The position numbers were made by a program, and so were the translations under genes. The notes under the pieces are model-generated. The model did no database searches, had not been told where the DNA came from, and saw only the letters and a list, made by a program, of their open reading frames with translations. Source: Alphaproteobacteria bacterium (GTDB taxonomy: Bacteria > Pseudomonadota > Alphaproteobacteria > Reyranellales > Reyranellaceae). From it: DNA of 41,083 bases. Below are positions 1 to 6,862 of the stretch, one piece after another. The first letter of the stretch is position 1. Every line of letters begins with the position of its first letter. The stretch is taken from the NCBI GenBank assembly GCA_019235415.1, contig JAFAKN010000538.1:1-41083 (forward strand), given 5' to 3'.

Positions 1-1
1 C

Positions 2-895
2 GTCAATGGTTGGCGCGTGGTCGGGACGACGCCGGCCCTGATCGACGTCTATCGCGCGCATCTCGCCAAGGGCCGGATGTGGAACGACAAGCTGCAGGCG
101 GTGCTGGGGGCAACAGCGGCGCGCGCGCTGCATCTCGAGATCGGCGATAGCTTCGTCGGCGCCCATGGGCTCGCCGCTGGCGGCGAGCAGCACGACCGCT
201 TTCCTTACAAGGTTGTCGGCATTCTGGCACCGACCGGCTCGGCGCTCGACCGGTTGGTGCTGACCGACTTCGCGACGGTGCATTACGTGCACGCCGAACA
301 GGCCAGGATCGAGCGCGCCGAGCGCGGCTCGAGCGACGAGGACGAAGGCACCGCTTCTGGTGACGCCGCGACGGCGCTGGTTGCCGCCTACCGCATGCCG
401 ACCGCGGCAGCGATCCTGCCGCGCCAGATCGACGCCAGCGAGACGCTGAGTGCGGCGAGCCCTAGCTTCGAGATCGCCCGCCTTGCCGGTTATGCCCGGC
501 CGCTGACCGACGCCGCCACCGCGCTCGGTCTGCTGCTGGTCGCCATTGCCGCCGCGGCCGCCGCGCTGGGCCTGATGGCGACCCTCGGCGCCCGCACCCG
601 CGACCTCGCGCTGCTGCGCGCTCTTGGCGCAAGCCGCGCCGCGCTGGCCACGGTCGCGCTCGCCGAAGCGGCCATGATCGGCGCCGCGGCGCTCGGCCTC
701 GGCGTGGCGCTCGGCTTCGGCCTGCTGGCCGTGGCGGGCCACGCATTGGCCCAGGCGACCGGCCTGCAGCTCGAGCCCAGCCTGGGCCTCGAGCAGGTCG
801 GCGGGATGATCGGCGGCACGATTTTGGTTATCCTTGCTGCCGCTGCATTTCCGGCGCTACGCGCCGCCCACACCGAGATCGAGGAGCTTCTGTGA
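2..895 (+). CDS. ABC transporter permease, FtsX/MacB type (5' end outside window)
   Basis: This is the C-terminal part of a membrane permease; the frame is open to the left edge, so the start lies outside. It begins with an extracytoplasmic (MacPCD-like) stretch containing a phrase of the type VVGILAPTGSALDR. Three hydrophobic segments follow at roughly residues 165-190, 215-240 and 260-280 of the visible part, separated by a short loop with TRDLALLRALGAS, the classic FtsX coupling-loop sequence that contacts the ATPase. The protein should sit in the inner membrane and work with an ATP-binding subunit encoded upstream. The next gene overlaps it by four bases (GTGA), so the two are co-translated. 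From memory, similar permeases next to DUF3299 proteins occur in Zur-regulated zinc-related operons (zrg-type) of gammaproteobacteria. Substrate is therefore inference only. Confidence 0.85.
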   Translation, partial: VNGWRVVGTTPALIDVYRAHLAKGRMWNDKLQAVLGATAARALHLEIGDSFVGAHGLAAGGEQHDRFPYKVVGILAPTGSALDRLVLTDFATVHYVHAEQARIERAERGSSDEDEGTASGDAATALVAAYRMPTAAAILPRQIDASETLSAASPSFEIARLAGYARPLTDAATALGLLLVAIAAAAAALGLMATLGARTRDLALLRALGASRAALATVALAEAAMIGAAALGLGVALGFGLLAVAGHALAQATGLQLEPSLGLEQVGGMIGGTILVILAAAAFPALRAAHTEIEELL

Positions 896-1392
896 TCAAG
901 ATCAAACGACCTGCTGTCCCACTCGCGCTTCTCCTGGCGTGCGCCGCCGTGACCCTGTCGATCCCAGCGCGCGCCACGGAGCCGACGACACGACCGGCGG
1001 CCGAGGCCGCGGCGCAGAAGATGCTGCCCAAGGCGCACGACGAGCTCTGGAGCAAGCTCGTCAGGTGCGACGTGAAGTACGACGAGAAAGCCGGCACCTA
1101 CGGCATTAGCCTCACGCCCGAGGTCAAGGCGCTCGACGGCCAGGTGGTGACGGTGAAGGGTTTCGTGCTGCCGATGGACGGTTCGGACCGCACCAGGCAT
1201 TTCCTGATCTCGCGCAACACGCCGGTCTGCCTGTACTGCCCGCCGGGCGAGCCCAACGAAGTGATCGAGGTTACGGCACCCGGCGGCGTCGAATGGTCGG
1301 AGAAGCTCACCACGGTGCGCGGCAAGCTCCATCTCGTCAACGACGAGGAGAAAGCCCTGTTCTTCAGGATCGAGAACGCCGAGGCGAAGTGA
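892..1392 (+). CDS. Periplasmic DUF3299 family protein
   Basis: This 166-residue protein has an N-terminal signal peptide (basic MIKIKRP, hydrophobic core, cleavage near ARA-TEP at about residue 27). The mature part carries the DUF3299 pattern: a Val-Lys-Gly-Phe strand followed by LPMD, then the Cys pair in PVCLYCPPGEPNE at about residues 111-119, and a final beta section. The CxxC-like pair in a periplasmic protein could bind metal or be redox active. It starts at GTG inside the stop of the ABC permease gene (GTGA overlap), so it is a partner of that transporter. Its 3' end overlaps the convergent thioredoxin-like gene by 29 bases. Function is unknown in the family; a zinc-related role is an inference from context. 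Confidence 0.85.
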   Translation: MIKIKRPAVPLALLLACAAVTLSIPARATEPTTRPAAEAAAQKMLPKAHDELWSKLVRCDVKYDEKAGTYGISLTPEVKALDGQVVTVKGFVLPMDGSDRTRHFLISRNTPVCLYCPPGEPNEVIEVTAPGGVEWSEKLTTVRGKLHLVNDEEKALFFRIENAEAK

Positions 1393-1765
1393 GCAGCCGC
1401 GCGCAAGCCGCTAGAAGATCGCGGCCGCGCTGAACCGTCAGTCGCCCCGACCATTTCGCGCAGGTCTCGCCACTGGGCGCGAGGCTGCGCGCGTAGGGCA
1501 AGATGCCTTCGCCGTTGCCGGCGTCGCGCAATACGACGCCCGGCGCCCCCTCGGTCCTGCTCTCGGCGATGGCGGCCAGCGCCGGCGACACCGCGCCGAG
1601 CTCGGCGCGGGCGCGCTCTTCCTGGTCGAGGATCACGATCCGCAGGCTGAGCCCCTCCTGGGTCGCAAGCTCGGCAACGGCCGGCAGCTCGAGGCGGCAC
1701 GGCGTGCAGGTCGGCGAATAGTAGACCTCCAACACGGGAGGCAGATCGGGCGGCAGCGGCGGCAT
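1364..1765 (-). CDS. Thioredoxin-like protein with CTPC motif
   Basis: This short 133-residue thioredoxin-fold protein begins almost directly with the first beta strand (VLEVYYSPTCTPCRLELP) and carries CTPC at about residues 17-20 rather than the CGPC of classical thioredoxin. A helix and a strand of the form LRIVILDQEE follow. A cis-Pro region is less clear, with GAPGVVLRDAG as the candidate. No signal peptide is visible, so it is probably cytosolic unless the true start lies upstream. It converges on the DUF3299 gene with a 29-base overlap of the 3' ends, which suggests a functional link through the Cys pair of that protein, but this is inference. The ATG at 1765 is the only good start. Confidence 0.6.
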   Translation of the reverse strand: MPPLPPDLPPVLEVYYSPTCTPCRLELPAVAELATQEGLSLRIVILDQEERARAELGAVSPALAAIAESRTEGAPGVVLRDAGNGEGILPYARSLAPSGETCAKWSGRLTVQRGRDLLAACARLLTSPRRSRS

Positions 1766-1846
1766 CGCGTCTCTATCCGCGGAGGAGCATACCGCCGCGC
1801 CCGCCGCGTTGCACGGCCGACGACAGCCGTCATTGCGATCGCCAGC

Positions 1847-2161
1847 TCATGCCGTTCTTGGCGGCTCGTCTCCTCCGCCGCGCCGCATGGCCGATCGCTT
1901 GTCGAGCAGGGCGAGTTCCCTGTCCAGCCGTTCGATCTCGATGACGTGCATCGCCTGCAGCTGCTCGAAGGTTCGCAACAATTCCCACGCCAGCTTGGCG
2001 TCGTGGCCGTGGCGCTCGAGCTCGTCGACTACCGCCCGCTGCCGCGCGATATCGGCCTCGCCCGAAGCGGCATGCCGCTTCGCCTGATCGAGGGCCATCT
2101 CCATGATGCGGCGGTTCAATTCGGCGGTTCCACGAAATCCATGAGCACCAACTTCGCCCAC
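1847..2161 (-). CDS. Small coiled-coil protein, paralogue of 3559-3903
   Basis: This 104-residue charged helical protein is probably cytosolic, with no membrane segment. The core reads like a long amphipathic helix: IARQRAVVDEL, then a Gly/His turn, then LLRTFEQLQAMH and IERLDRELALLD. The same layout (RxRxxRQRxxV, then LLxTxEQxQ, then HxxxLR) is found in the protein at 3559-3903, so the two are diverged paralogues in one cluster. I do not recognise a characterised family. An FNR/FixK-type box (2173-2186) sits only 12 bases upstream of the start, too close for class II activation of this gene unless the true start is further downstream, for example at the Met in NRRIMEMA. Confidence 0.6.
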   Translation of the reverse strand: MGEVGAHGFRGTAELNRRIMEMALDQAKRHAASGEADIARQRAVVDELERHGHDAKLAWELLRTFEQLQAMHVIEIERLDRELALLDKRSAMRRGGGDEPPRTA

Positions 2162-2172
2162 TCCAAGGACGC

Positions 2173-2186
2173 TTGACGCAGGTCAA
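2173..2186. promoter_or_regulatory. FNR/FixK/Dnr-type box TTGAC-N4-GTCAA
   Basis: The site is the exact palindrome TTGACGCAGGTCAA, matching the CRP/FNR superfamily consensus TTGAY-N4-RTCAA. Its centre is about 60 bases upstream of the ATG of the universal stress protein remnant at 2240 (plus strand). That fits a -41.5 class II position with a short leader. It is also 12 bases upstream of the minus-strand gene that starts at 2161. Confidence 0.6.
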
Positions 2187-2239
2187 GGGTTGCACCGCCC
2201 CGTCGGCCGCCATGTCCGGCAGCCAATTCGGGAGCACCC

Positions 2240-2326
2240 ATGTTCCCGCCCATTCTCATTGCTACCGACGGTTCGCTACCGTCGCGGTCGGCTGTCGGCA
2301 GGGGCCCACTGGATTTCACCCGCTGA
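2240..2326 (+). pseudogene. Universal stress protein (UspA family) N-terminal remnant
   Basis: An ATG preceded by GGAG at five bases spacing opens a 28-codon frame starting MFPPILIATDGS and continuing with SRSAV. This is the hallmark first strand and ATP-loop start of UspA-family proteins (xxILIATDGSxxSxxAV). The frame stops after DFTR, and no other plus-strand frame downstream resumes a Usp sequence, so the rest of the gene (about 110-250 codons) is gone. An FNR/FixK-type box lies at the right distance upstream, consistent with oxygen-regulated usp genes. Opposite-strand open frames here are probably fortuitous. Confidence 0.55.
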
Positions 2327-2693
2327 TGGATCGCGGCGTCGTCGAAAGTCGGGAAACGCACATGCCCTGGCTCTTGCACCATCAGGCTCGTGGGAGCCGC
2401 GTCGCCCGGTTTGGCCGACGGCACGCCCGGCGGAGCATGGGCATTGGTCTTCATGGCGTGCAGCAGCTGCTCGAGATGGGCCTGGCCTTCGCGCAATTGC
2501 GCTTCGGCTCGGATCGCGACGACCCCCCAGTCCGGATCGCAGGAAATCGAGGTAGAAGCCGACGAGATCGAGCGCTTCGCGGTCCTCATCGGGCGCCTCC
2601 TCGGTCGGGGTCGGCGTCGACATCCACGGGATAGCCGTCCATCTGCCTTCTCCCCGGTCAGGCGTTTTAGCTGGCGCGCCCATGAAGAGAGCT

Positions 2694-3347
2694 TCAAGCC
2701 ACTGGGTTGGCGGCCGCTTGCATGAGAAGGCGGCGCACCTCCTCGTCGCCGACCTGGGTGAAGTCGTCGTAATGATGGCCGATCGCGAACAAGTCGTCGG
2801 GCTCGTTCAGGCACGCGACCCGGTCCGCCGCGCGCCGCAGCTCGGTTGCCACCGACGCGGCGGCCACCGGGGCGGCGATCACCGCCCGGGTGGCGCCCTG
2901 GGTCGCCACGGCCCGCGCCGCCGCGCGCATCGTCATGCCGGTGGCGATGCCGTCGTCGACCAGGATGACCGTGCGGCCGGCAAGGTCCGGCCGCGCTCGG
3001 CCGCCGATATACGCCTGGCGACGGCGCTCGATCTCGATGATCTCGCGATCGCGCACGCGCTCGAAGTCGCGATCCCTGACGGCGAGCATGCGGATCACGG
3101 GCTCGTTGCGCAGCGCCAGCGGCGGCCTTCCTTCGACCACCGCACCCATGGCCAGCTCCGGTTGGTCGGGAACGCCGATCTTGCGGACGAGCATCAGGTC
3201 GAGCGGCGCGTGCAGGCTCTGCGCCACTTCCGCGGCCACCGGCACGCCACCGCGCGGCAGGGCCAGGACAAGGGGCCGGTCGTGCCGGTAGAGCTCCAGA
3301 GCTTTGGCCAGCAGCTTGCCGGCCTCCTGTCGATTGCGGAACCTCAT
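2694..3347 (-). CDS. Phosphoribosyltransferase family protein (PRTase, type I fold)
   Basis: This 217-residue protein carries the PRPP-binding loop VILVDDGIATG at about residues 127-137, the diagnostic signature of type I phosphoribosyltransferases (PF00156). Upstream is the glycine-rich LALPRGGVPVAAEVA (about 28-42), typical of the stand-alone PRTases found in stress and hypoxia gene clusters rather than in nucleotide salvage. There is no fused erythromycin-esterase or hydrolase domain, although such fusions exist in this subfamily. It is probably soluble, and its substrate is not known. A small 16-codon open frame with a strong ribosome site and a perfect FNR/FixK box (3473-3486) lie upstream on the same strand, so expression under low oxygen is likely. 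It ends 52 bases before the decayed gene. Confidence 0.85.
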   Translation of the reverse strand: MRFRNRQEAGKLLAKALELYRHDRPLVLALPRGGVPVAAEVAQSLHAPLDLMLVRKIGVPDQPELAMGAVVEGRPPLALRNEPVIRMLAVRDRDFERVRDREIIEIERRRQAYIGGRARPDLAGRTVILVDDGIATGMTMRAAARAVATQGATRAVIAAPVAAASVATELRRAADRVACLNEPDDLFAIGHHYDDFTQVGDEEVRRLLMQAAANPVA

Positions 3348-3368
3348 GCCCGTCGCCGCCGCAATCGC

Positions 3369-3419
3369 CTACGGTTCGAGCTTGGCGCGCTCCAAGGCTT
3401 GGTCGGCGTGACTGCTCAT
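3369..3419 (-). CDS. Short open frame (16 codons) upstream of the PRTase gene
   Basis: An ATG at 3419 follows an AAGGAGG ribosome site at seven bases spacing and opens MSSHADQALERAKLEP followed by TAG, 21 bases before the PRTase start. The ribosome site is better than that of the PRTase itself, which has no clear one. The FNR/FixK box lies 54-67 bases upstream of this ATG, so this is the first translatable codon of the transcript. It could be a leader peptide, a small protein, or the residue of a longer gene. Confidence 0.35.
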   Translation of the reverse strand: MSSHADQALERAKLEP

Positions 3420-3472
3420 CGCGGCCTCCTTCGACTGGTCGGAGCACACTAAAGGTTGGTTGCGAGCCGCCC

Positions 3473-3486
3473 TTGATCAGGATCAA
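3473..3486 (-). promoter_or_regulatory. FNR/FixK-type box TTGAT-N4-ATCAA
   Basis: TTGATCAGGATCAA is a perfect copy of the FNR/FixK consensus. With the centre at -41.5, transcription to the left would start near 3438, about 12 bases before the AAGGAGG site of the small frame at 3419 and the downstream PRTase. No plus-strand gene lies within reach, so the site serves the minus-strand cluster. Confidence 0.75.
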
Positions 3487-3558
3487 TCACGGCCTCTCGT
3501 CGGGTCGAAGCGGGAGATAGATGCCCGGTCGTCCGGACACCGTCGAGCCACGCCAAAC

Positions 3559-3903
3559 TCAAAGCTTCCTGTGCTCCCATCGCGCGCGCAACGCCCGCAG
3601 ATGCGTTTCGAGAAGCGCCTGCGTTTGCTCCAGGGTGTCCAAGAGCAAGGCTTCCGGGCTGGCTTCCCGTTGCTCCGCCGGCACGCTCGCGACGATTTCG
3701 CGTTGGCGCTCGATGCGCTTGCGTCCTTGCGCGGCGCGTCGTTCACCGTTCTCGAGGTGCTCGCGCTGATGACCCATGCGGGCCTCCTCCGCGGCGACCA
3801 GGCGAAGCAGGTTGTCGCGTTCGTCGGCGCTCCAGGTCGTATGCAGCTTGGAGAGATAGATCTCCATGTTGCCTTCGGTCACGAAGACGTTCAGCGATGT
3901 CAT
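3559..3903 (-). CDS. Small coiled-coil protein, paralogue of 1847-2161
   Basis: This protein of 114 residues starts at the ATG at 3903, chosen because a GGGGG stretch lies seven bases upstream; an earlier ATG at 3957 has no ribosome site. It begins MTSLNVFVTEG and then has a charged helical body: HQREHLENGERRAAQGRKR, IERQREIVA, LLLDTLEQTQALLE and HLRALRARW. The second half aligns by eye with the helical part of the 1847-2161 protein (RQR-x2-V, LL-x-T-x-EQ). There is no membrane segment or Cys. It is possibly part of the same oxygen-regulated cluster. Function is unknown. Confidence 0.6.
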   Translation of the reverse strand: MTSLNVFVTEGNMEIYLSKLHTTWSADERDNLLRLVAAEEARMGHQREHLENGERRAAQGRKRIERQREIVASVPAEQREASPEALLLDTLEQTQALLETHLRALRARWEHRKL

Positions 3904-4040
3904 TCGAGCCCCCGTTCCGGGCTGATCCGCACAAAGCGTACTGCGCCGCAACGACAAGCGGAAGACCTTCAGCCGAATGAGCAGGCGCTAACCGAGCGCG
4001 GGTGGCGTGCACACTGGTGATGTGTCGAGATCGGTGGCGT

Positions 4041-4298
4041 TCACAAGGGTGACGTCCACGCAGGGCGCTGGGTCGACAGGCGATCAGCGACGGCCTTCCT
4101 GGACTGGCGCAGCCGATTCCTGTTCTCGGCAGCGGCGGAGTGGTACCAGGCGTGCTCGGTGCGCAGCCAGCGCAAGGCCTCCGCCTGCTCCCAGCACGAC
4201 TGCTTGAGGTCCCGCTGATCCTGCGCCAGCCTGGCGCAGTCTTCGGACGCTGCGCGCGCCCGATCGGTCCATCCGAGGCCAGATCCAAGGTCAGTCAC
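4041..4298 (-). CDS. Small hypothetical protein, Gln/Arg/Trp-rich
   Basis: This is an 85-residue soluble protein beginning at GTG 4298, with an AGGAGAGG ribosome site about six bases upstream. The body is helical and charged (ARLAQDQRDLKQS, then WLRTEHAWYHSAAAENRNRLRQ), with four Trp in 85 residues and a basic C-terminal part. I do not recognise a family. It is the most upstream minus-strand gene of the 1.8-4.3 kb cluster; a gap of 137 bases separates it from the next gene, and I see no FNR-type box in its own upstream region. Confidence 0.45.
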   Translation of the reverse strand: MTDLGSGLGWTDRARAASEDCARLAQDQRDLKQSCWEQAEALRWLRTEHAWYHSAAAENRNRLRQSRKAVADRLSTQRPAWTSPL

Positions 4299-4436
4299 GA
4301 CCTACCTCTCCTCGACGCTGAACACGCCCTGATGACGCGATCTGCGACGGCCAAGCGGCTGCCGCTGCTCCTTCACCCATCCCGAACACTGCGAAAGTCG
4401 ATTGGTTGCACATGCAGTACCGGCTGGCGCCAATCG

Positions 4437-5204
4437 TCAAGCGGCGTAAAAGCCGCCGTCGATGACCTGGCAGGCGCCGGTCATGAACGAGGCCTTGTCC
4501 GAGCACATCCAGACCACCGCTTCGGCGATTTCCTCGGGCACGCCCAGCCGGTGCATGGGCACCCGCGTCATCAGCTGCTCGTAGCGACGAGCCATGCCGG
4601 GGTCGGTCATCGGCGTCTTGATGTAGCCCGGATTGACGCAGTTCACCCGGATCCCGTCCTGGGCGTATTCCATCGCCGCCGACTTGGTCAGGCCGACGAC
4701 GCCGTGCTTGGCCGCGACGTAGTTGGCCGCGGTCGCCAGCCCGACCAGGCCCGCGATCGACGCCGTGTTGACGATCGCCCCGCCGCCCTGGCCGAGCATG
4801 TGGGCGATCTCGTGCTTCATGCACAGGAACACGCCGCTCAGGTTGACGGCCAGCATGCCGTCGAACGCCTCGCGGCTCATTTCATGGGTGCGCTGCCCAC
4901 CCGGCCCGACATGGTAGGGCGCGATGCCAGCGTTGTTGAAGGCGCAGTCGAGGCGGCCGAAGGCGTCGAGCGTGCGTGCCACCATGGTCTGCACCGCGCC
5001 CTCGTCGGCGACGTCGACGGCAAGCGCGATCGCCTGGCCGCCGCTTGAATTGATCATCGCCACGGTCTCCGCCGCGCCGTCGGCGGTCTTGTCGGCGACC
5101 GCCACACGCGCGCCTTCGCGCACCATGGCGACCGCCGTCGCGCGGCCGATGCCCGACGCGCCGCCCGTCACCAGTGCGCTCTTGCCCTCGAGCAACCCTG
5201 CCAT
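4437..5204 (-). CDS. SDR family NAD(P)-dependent oxidoreductase
   Basis: This is a classical short-chain dehydrogenase of 255 residues. The N-terminal Rossmann motif is TGGASGIGRA (about residues 13-22), followed by ADKTAD (Asp after strand 2, which favours NAD over NADP), then NNAGIAP and the catalytic set: Ser in NTASIAG, YVAAK for Tyr-x3-Lys, and Asn in the AVNLSG helix. The C-terminal part has the NPGYIKTPM and QVIDGGF signatures of the 3-ketoacyl-ACP reductase-like SDR subgroup. The start at 5204 has GGGGAGGAAG seven bases upstream. The specific substrate cannot be told. It lies 59 bases downstream of the porin gene on the same strand and may share its transcript. Confidence 0.93.
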   Translation of the reverse strand: MAGLLEGKSALVTGGASGIGRATAVAMVREGARVAVADKTADGAAETVAMINSSGGQAIALAVDVADEGAVQTMVARTLDAFGRLDCAFNNAGIAPYHVGPGGQRTHEMSREAFDGMLAVNLSGVFLCMKHEIAHMLGQGGGAIVNTASIAGLVGLATAANYVAAKHGVVGLTKSAAMEYAQDGIRVNCVNPGYIKTPMTDPGMARRYEQLMTRVPMHRLGVPEEIAEAVVWMCSDKASFMTGACQVIDGGFYAA

Positions 5205-5263
5205 CGCTTCCTCCCCGAACGCTGTGACGCCACTCTTGGCGATCAATGTCCAGCGCGCAACCG

Positions 5264-6658
5264 TCAGTACAGTTTGACGCTGTAGTTCAGGATCACGCGC
5301 GCCTCGTTGATGGTCGTGAGCGTGTTGCTCTGGTTGACGTTGGAGGTCGCGTAACGCAACCGCAGCCAGAAGCCTGAGAGCTGCTTGATCTCCGGCCGCC
5401 AGTCGACCTCGAAGTCCCATTCGCTCTCGGTCGTCGGCGGTCCGGCCGCCGTCCCCGTCCAGCCCTGGTAAAAGAACGCCGAGGCGCCGATACCGATGAG
5501 GCCGTGCGGGGTGAACACATAGGAAGCGCCCACCACCATGGCCTGCTCGCCGGCGCGCTGGAACGACTGGATCAAGGCGTTGGTGTAGACCGGGTTGTCG
5601 CTCCACGGGTTCTGCATCGCGAAGCTCGGGCTCACCCCCGAGTAGCCGAGCGTGAGGATGCCGGTCTGGTAGCCGAGGTCCACCCGCGCGCCGACCTGGT
5701 TGGTGGCGAAGTAGCTGCCGCCGTTCAGGAGGTTGGCGCCGGTGCTGCGCTGGTCGGCGTATTGCAGGGCGAAGATCGCCCTGATGTCGTCGGTAAGCCG
5801 CGTGCCGTACTTGCCTTCGGCATAGGCGATGTTGAGCGTGTCCTGGCAATAGTACTCGACCGCGCCCAGGGAGAAGCGGCCCCAATCCATCGTGGCGCCG
5901 ACCAGGCCGACGCCGTTGTCGGCGTTGGCGCCGGCGGCGCGCGACATCGACTGGAAGACGTTGGTGTTCCTGAGCTTGATGGTCGCGAAGTAGCCGGCGC
6001 CGTAGCGCAGGCTCGGCCCGTCCTTCCAGATCTCGTCGGTGTTGCCGATCAGCGTGTAGCCGTAGAACGTGTTGGGCGTCATGCGCGTGTCGAACGGCCC
6101 GAGATAGGGCGTGTCGTAGATATGTCGGCCGGCCGTGAAGGTGAGGTTGTCGGCCAGATGAACCTTGCCGTAGAGCTCGCCGACCACGGCGTAGCCCAGC
6201 TGTCCGGGCAGCAGCAACCCGCTGCCGTCATACTGGATCGGCGCGTAGAGCGGCAGCGAGGTGTAGAGCACAGCGCCGCCGGAGATGACGTCGAACAGCC
6301 GGCCGGTCGCGAACGAGACCGCGCCGCCCGCCGCCCAGGCTTCCTGGACCTTGATCGATCCGGGCGCGTTCGTGACGGTGTCGCGATAGAAGCTGCGCGG
6401 CTGGAGGGCGATCGTCGAATCGCGCAGGAAGGCCGGCAGCTCCTGCAGCTGGCCGCGAATCTCGGGGAACAATGTCTGGGCCGGCGGCTTCTCGCGGCGG
6501 AAGGTGAGCTGGATTGCCGTCAGGTCTTCTTCGGGCGTGGCGGGGATCGGCTGTTCCTGGCGCTCGCTCTGGGCCCACGCGCTACCCGTCATAACGCTGC
6601 TAGTCATGGCGACGACAAGCGCGAGCGCGAGCCCGCGGTGCAGCCTACGGTACGCCAT
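5264..6658 (-). CDS. OprD-family outer-membrane porin
   Basis: This is a 464-residue protein with a clear signal peptide (LALALVVAMTSSVMTGSAWAQ, cut at about residue 30). The mature part has alternating beta strands rich in Tyr, Gly, Asn and aromatic residues, and a final strand ending NYSVKLY, the usual outer-membrane barrel end. N-terminal phrases such as DSTIALQPRSFYRD and GTRLTDDIRAIFALQYADQR match the substrate-specific OprD (Occ) porins, which are about 420-450 residues. It probably admits small carboxylates or amino-acid-like compounds. Its neighbours are an SDR downstream and a secreted M20 amidohydrolase upstream on the same strand, which suggests uptake and breakdown of one compound class. 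The cut site and strand count are estimates. Confidence 0.85.
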   Translation of the reverse strand: MAYRRLHRGLALALVVAMTSSVMTGSAWAQSERQEQPIPATPEEDLTAIQLTFRREKPPAQTLFPEIRGQLQELPAFLRDSTIALQPRSFYRDTVTNAPGSIKVQEAWAAGGAVSFATGRLFDVISGGAVLYTSLPLYAPIQYDGSGLLLPGQLGYAVVGELYGKVHLADNLTFTAGRHIYDTPYLGPFDTRMTPNTFYGYTLIGNTDEIWKDGPSLRYGAGYFATIKLRNTNVFQSMSRAAGANADNGVGLVGATMDWGRFSLGAVEYYCQDTLNIAYAEGKYGTRLTDDIRAIFALQYADQRSTGANLLNGGSYFATNQVGARVDLGYQTGILTLGYSGVSPSFAMQNPWSDNPVYTNALIQSFQRAGEQAMVVGASYVFTPHGLIGIGASAFFYQGWTGTAAGPPTTESEWDFEVDWRPEIKQLSGFWLRLRYATSNVNQSNTLTTINEARVILNYSVKLY

Positions 6659-6862
6659 TCCTCTGTCCCCCCGACAGATGCCGCGCGATCGTCTGTCAAG
6701 CCCGCCTCTCAGGCGACCGCACCTATGAGAAGCTTACAGTGACAGGGGGACATTGCAGAACGCTTTCATCGCTGGGAGCGCGCAACTCCAGTTGCGCTCT
6801 TCGTCGGTTGTGCCAACCAGAGCGCCACTGTACCTGCCTGCGCGAAGCCGAAGCCGCAACCG

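Larger units (their letters stand above)
2116..2642 (-). pseudogene. Decayed hypothetical gene with shifting reading frame
   Basis: Protein-like composition moves between three minus-strand frames. An ATG at 2642 with a GGAGAAGG ribosome site opens an acidic 18-residue frame (MDGYPVDVDADPD...) ending at 2586. The second frame then reads DEDREALDLVGFYLDF. From about 2540 the third frame reads WGVVAIRAEAQLREGQ and LEQLLHAM. An alternative is an intact 157-residue gene starting at the ATG at 2589 (AGGAGG eight bases upstream, ATGA overlap with the first frame) and running to 2116. Its N-terminal 16 residues look unlike protein, however, and its 3' third lies over the usp remnant and the start of the 1847-2161 gene. 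I favour a gene decayed by two indels. Confidence 0.4.

Noticed and set aside
5504-6742. Long plus-strand open frame opposite the porin
   Set aside because: It mirrors the porin codons and has no motif or ribosome site.
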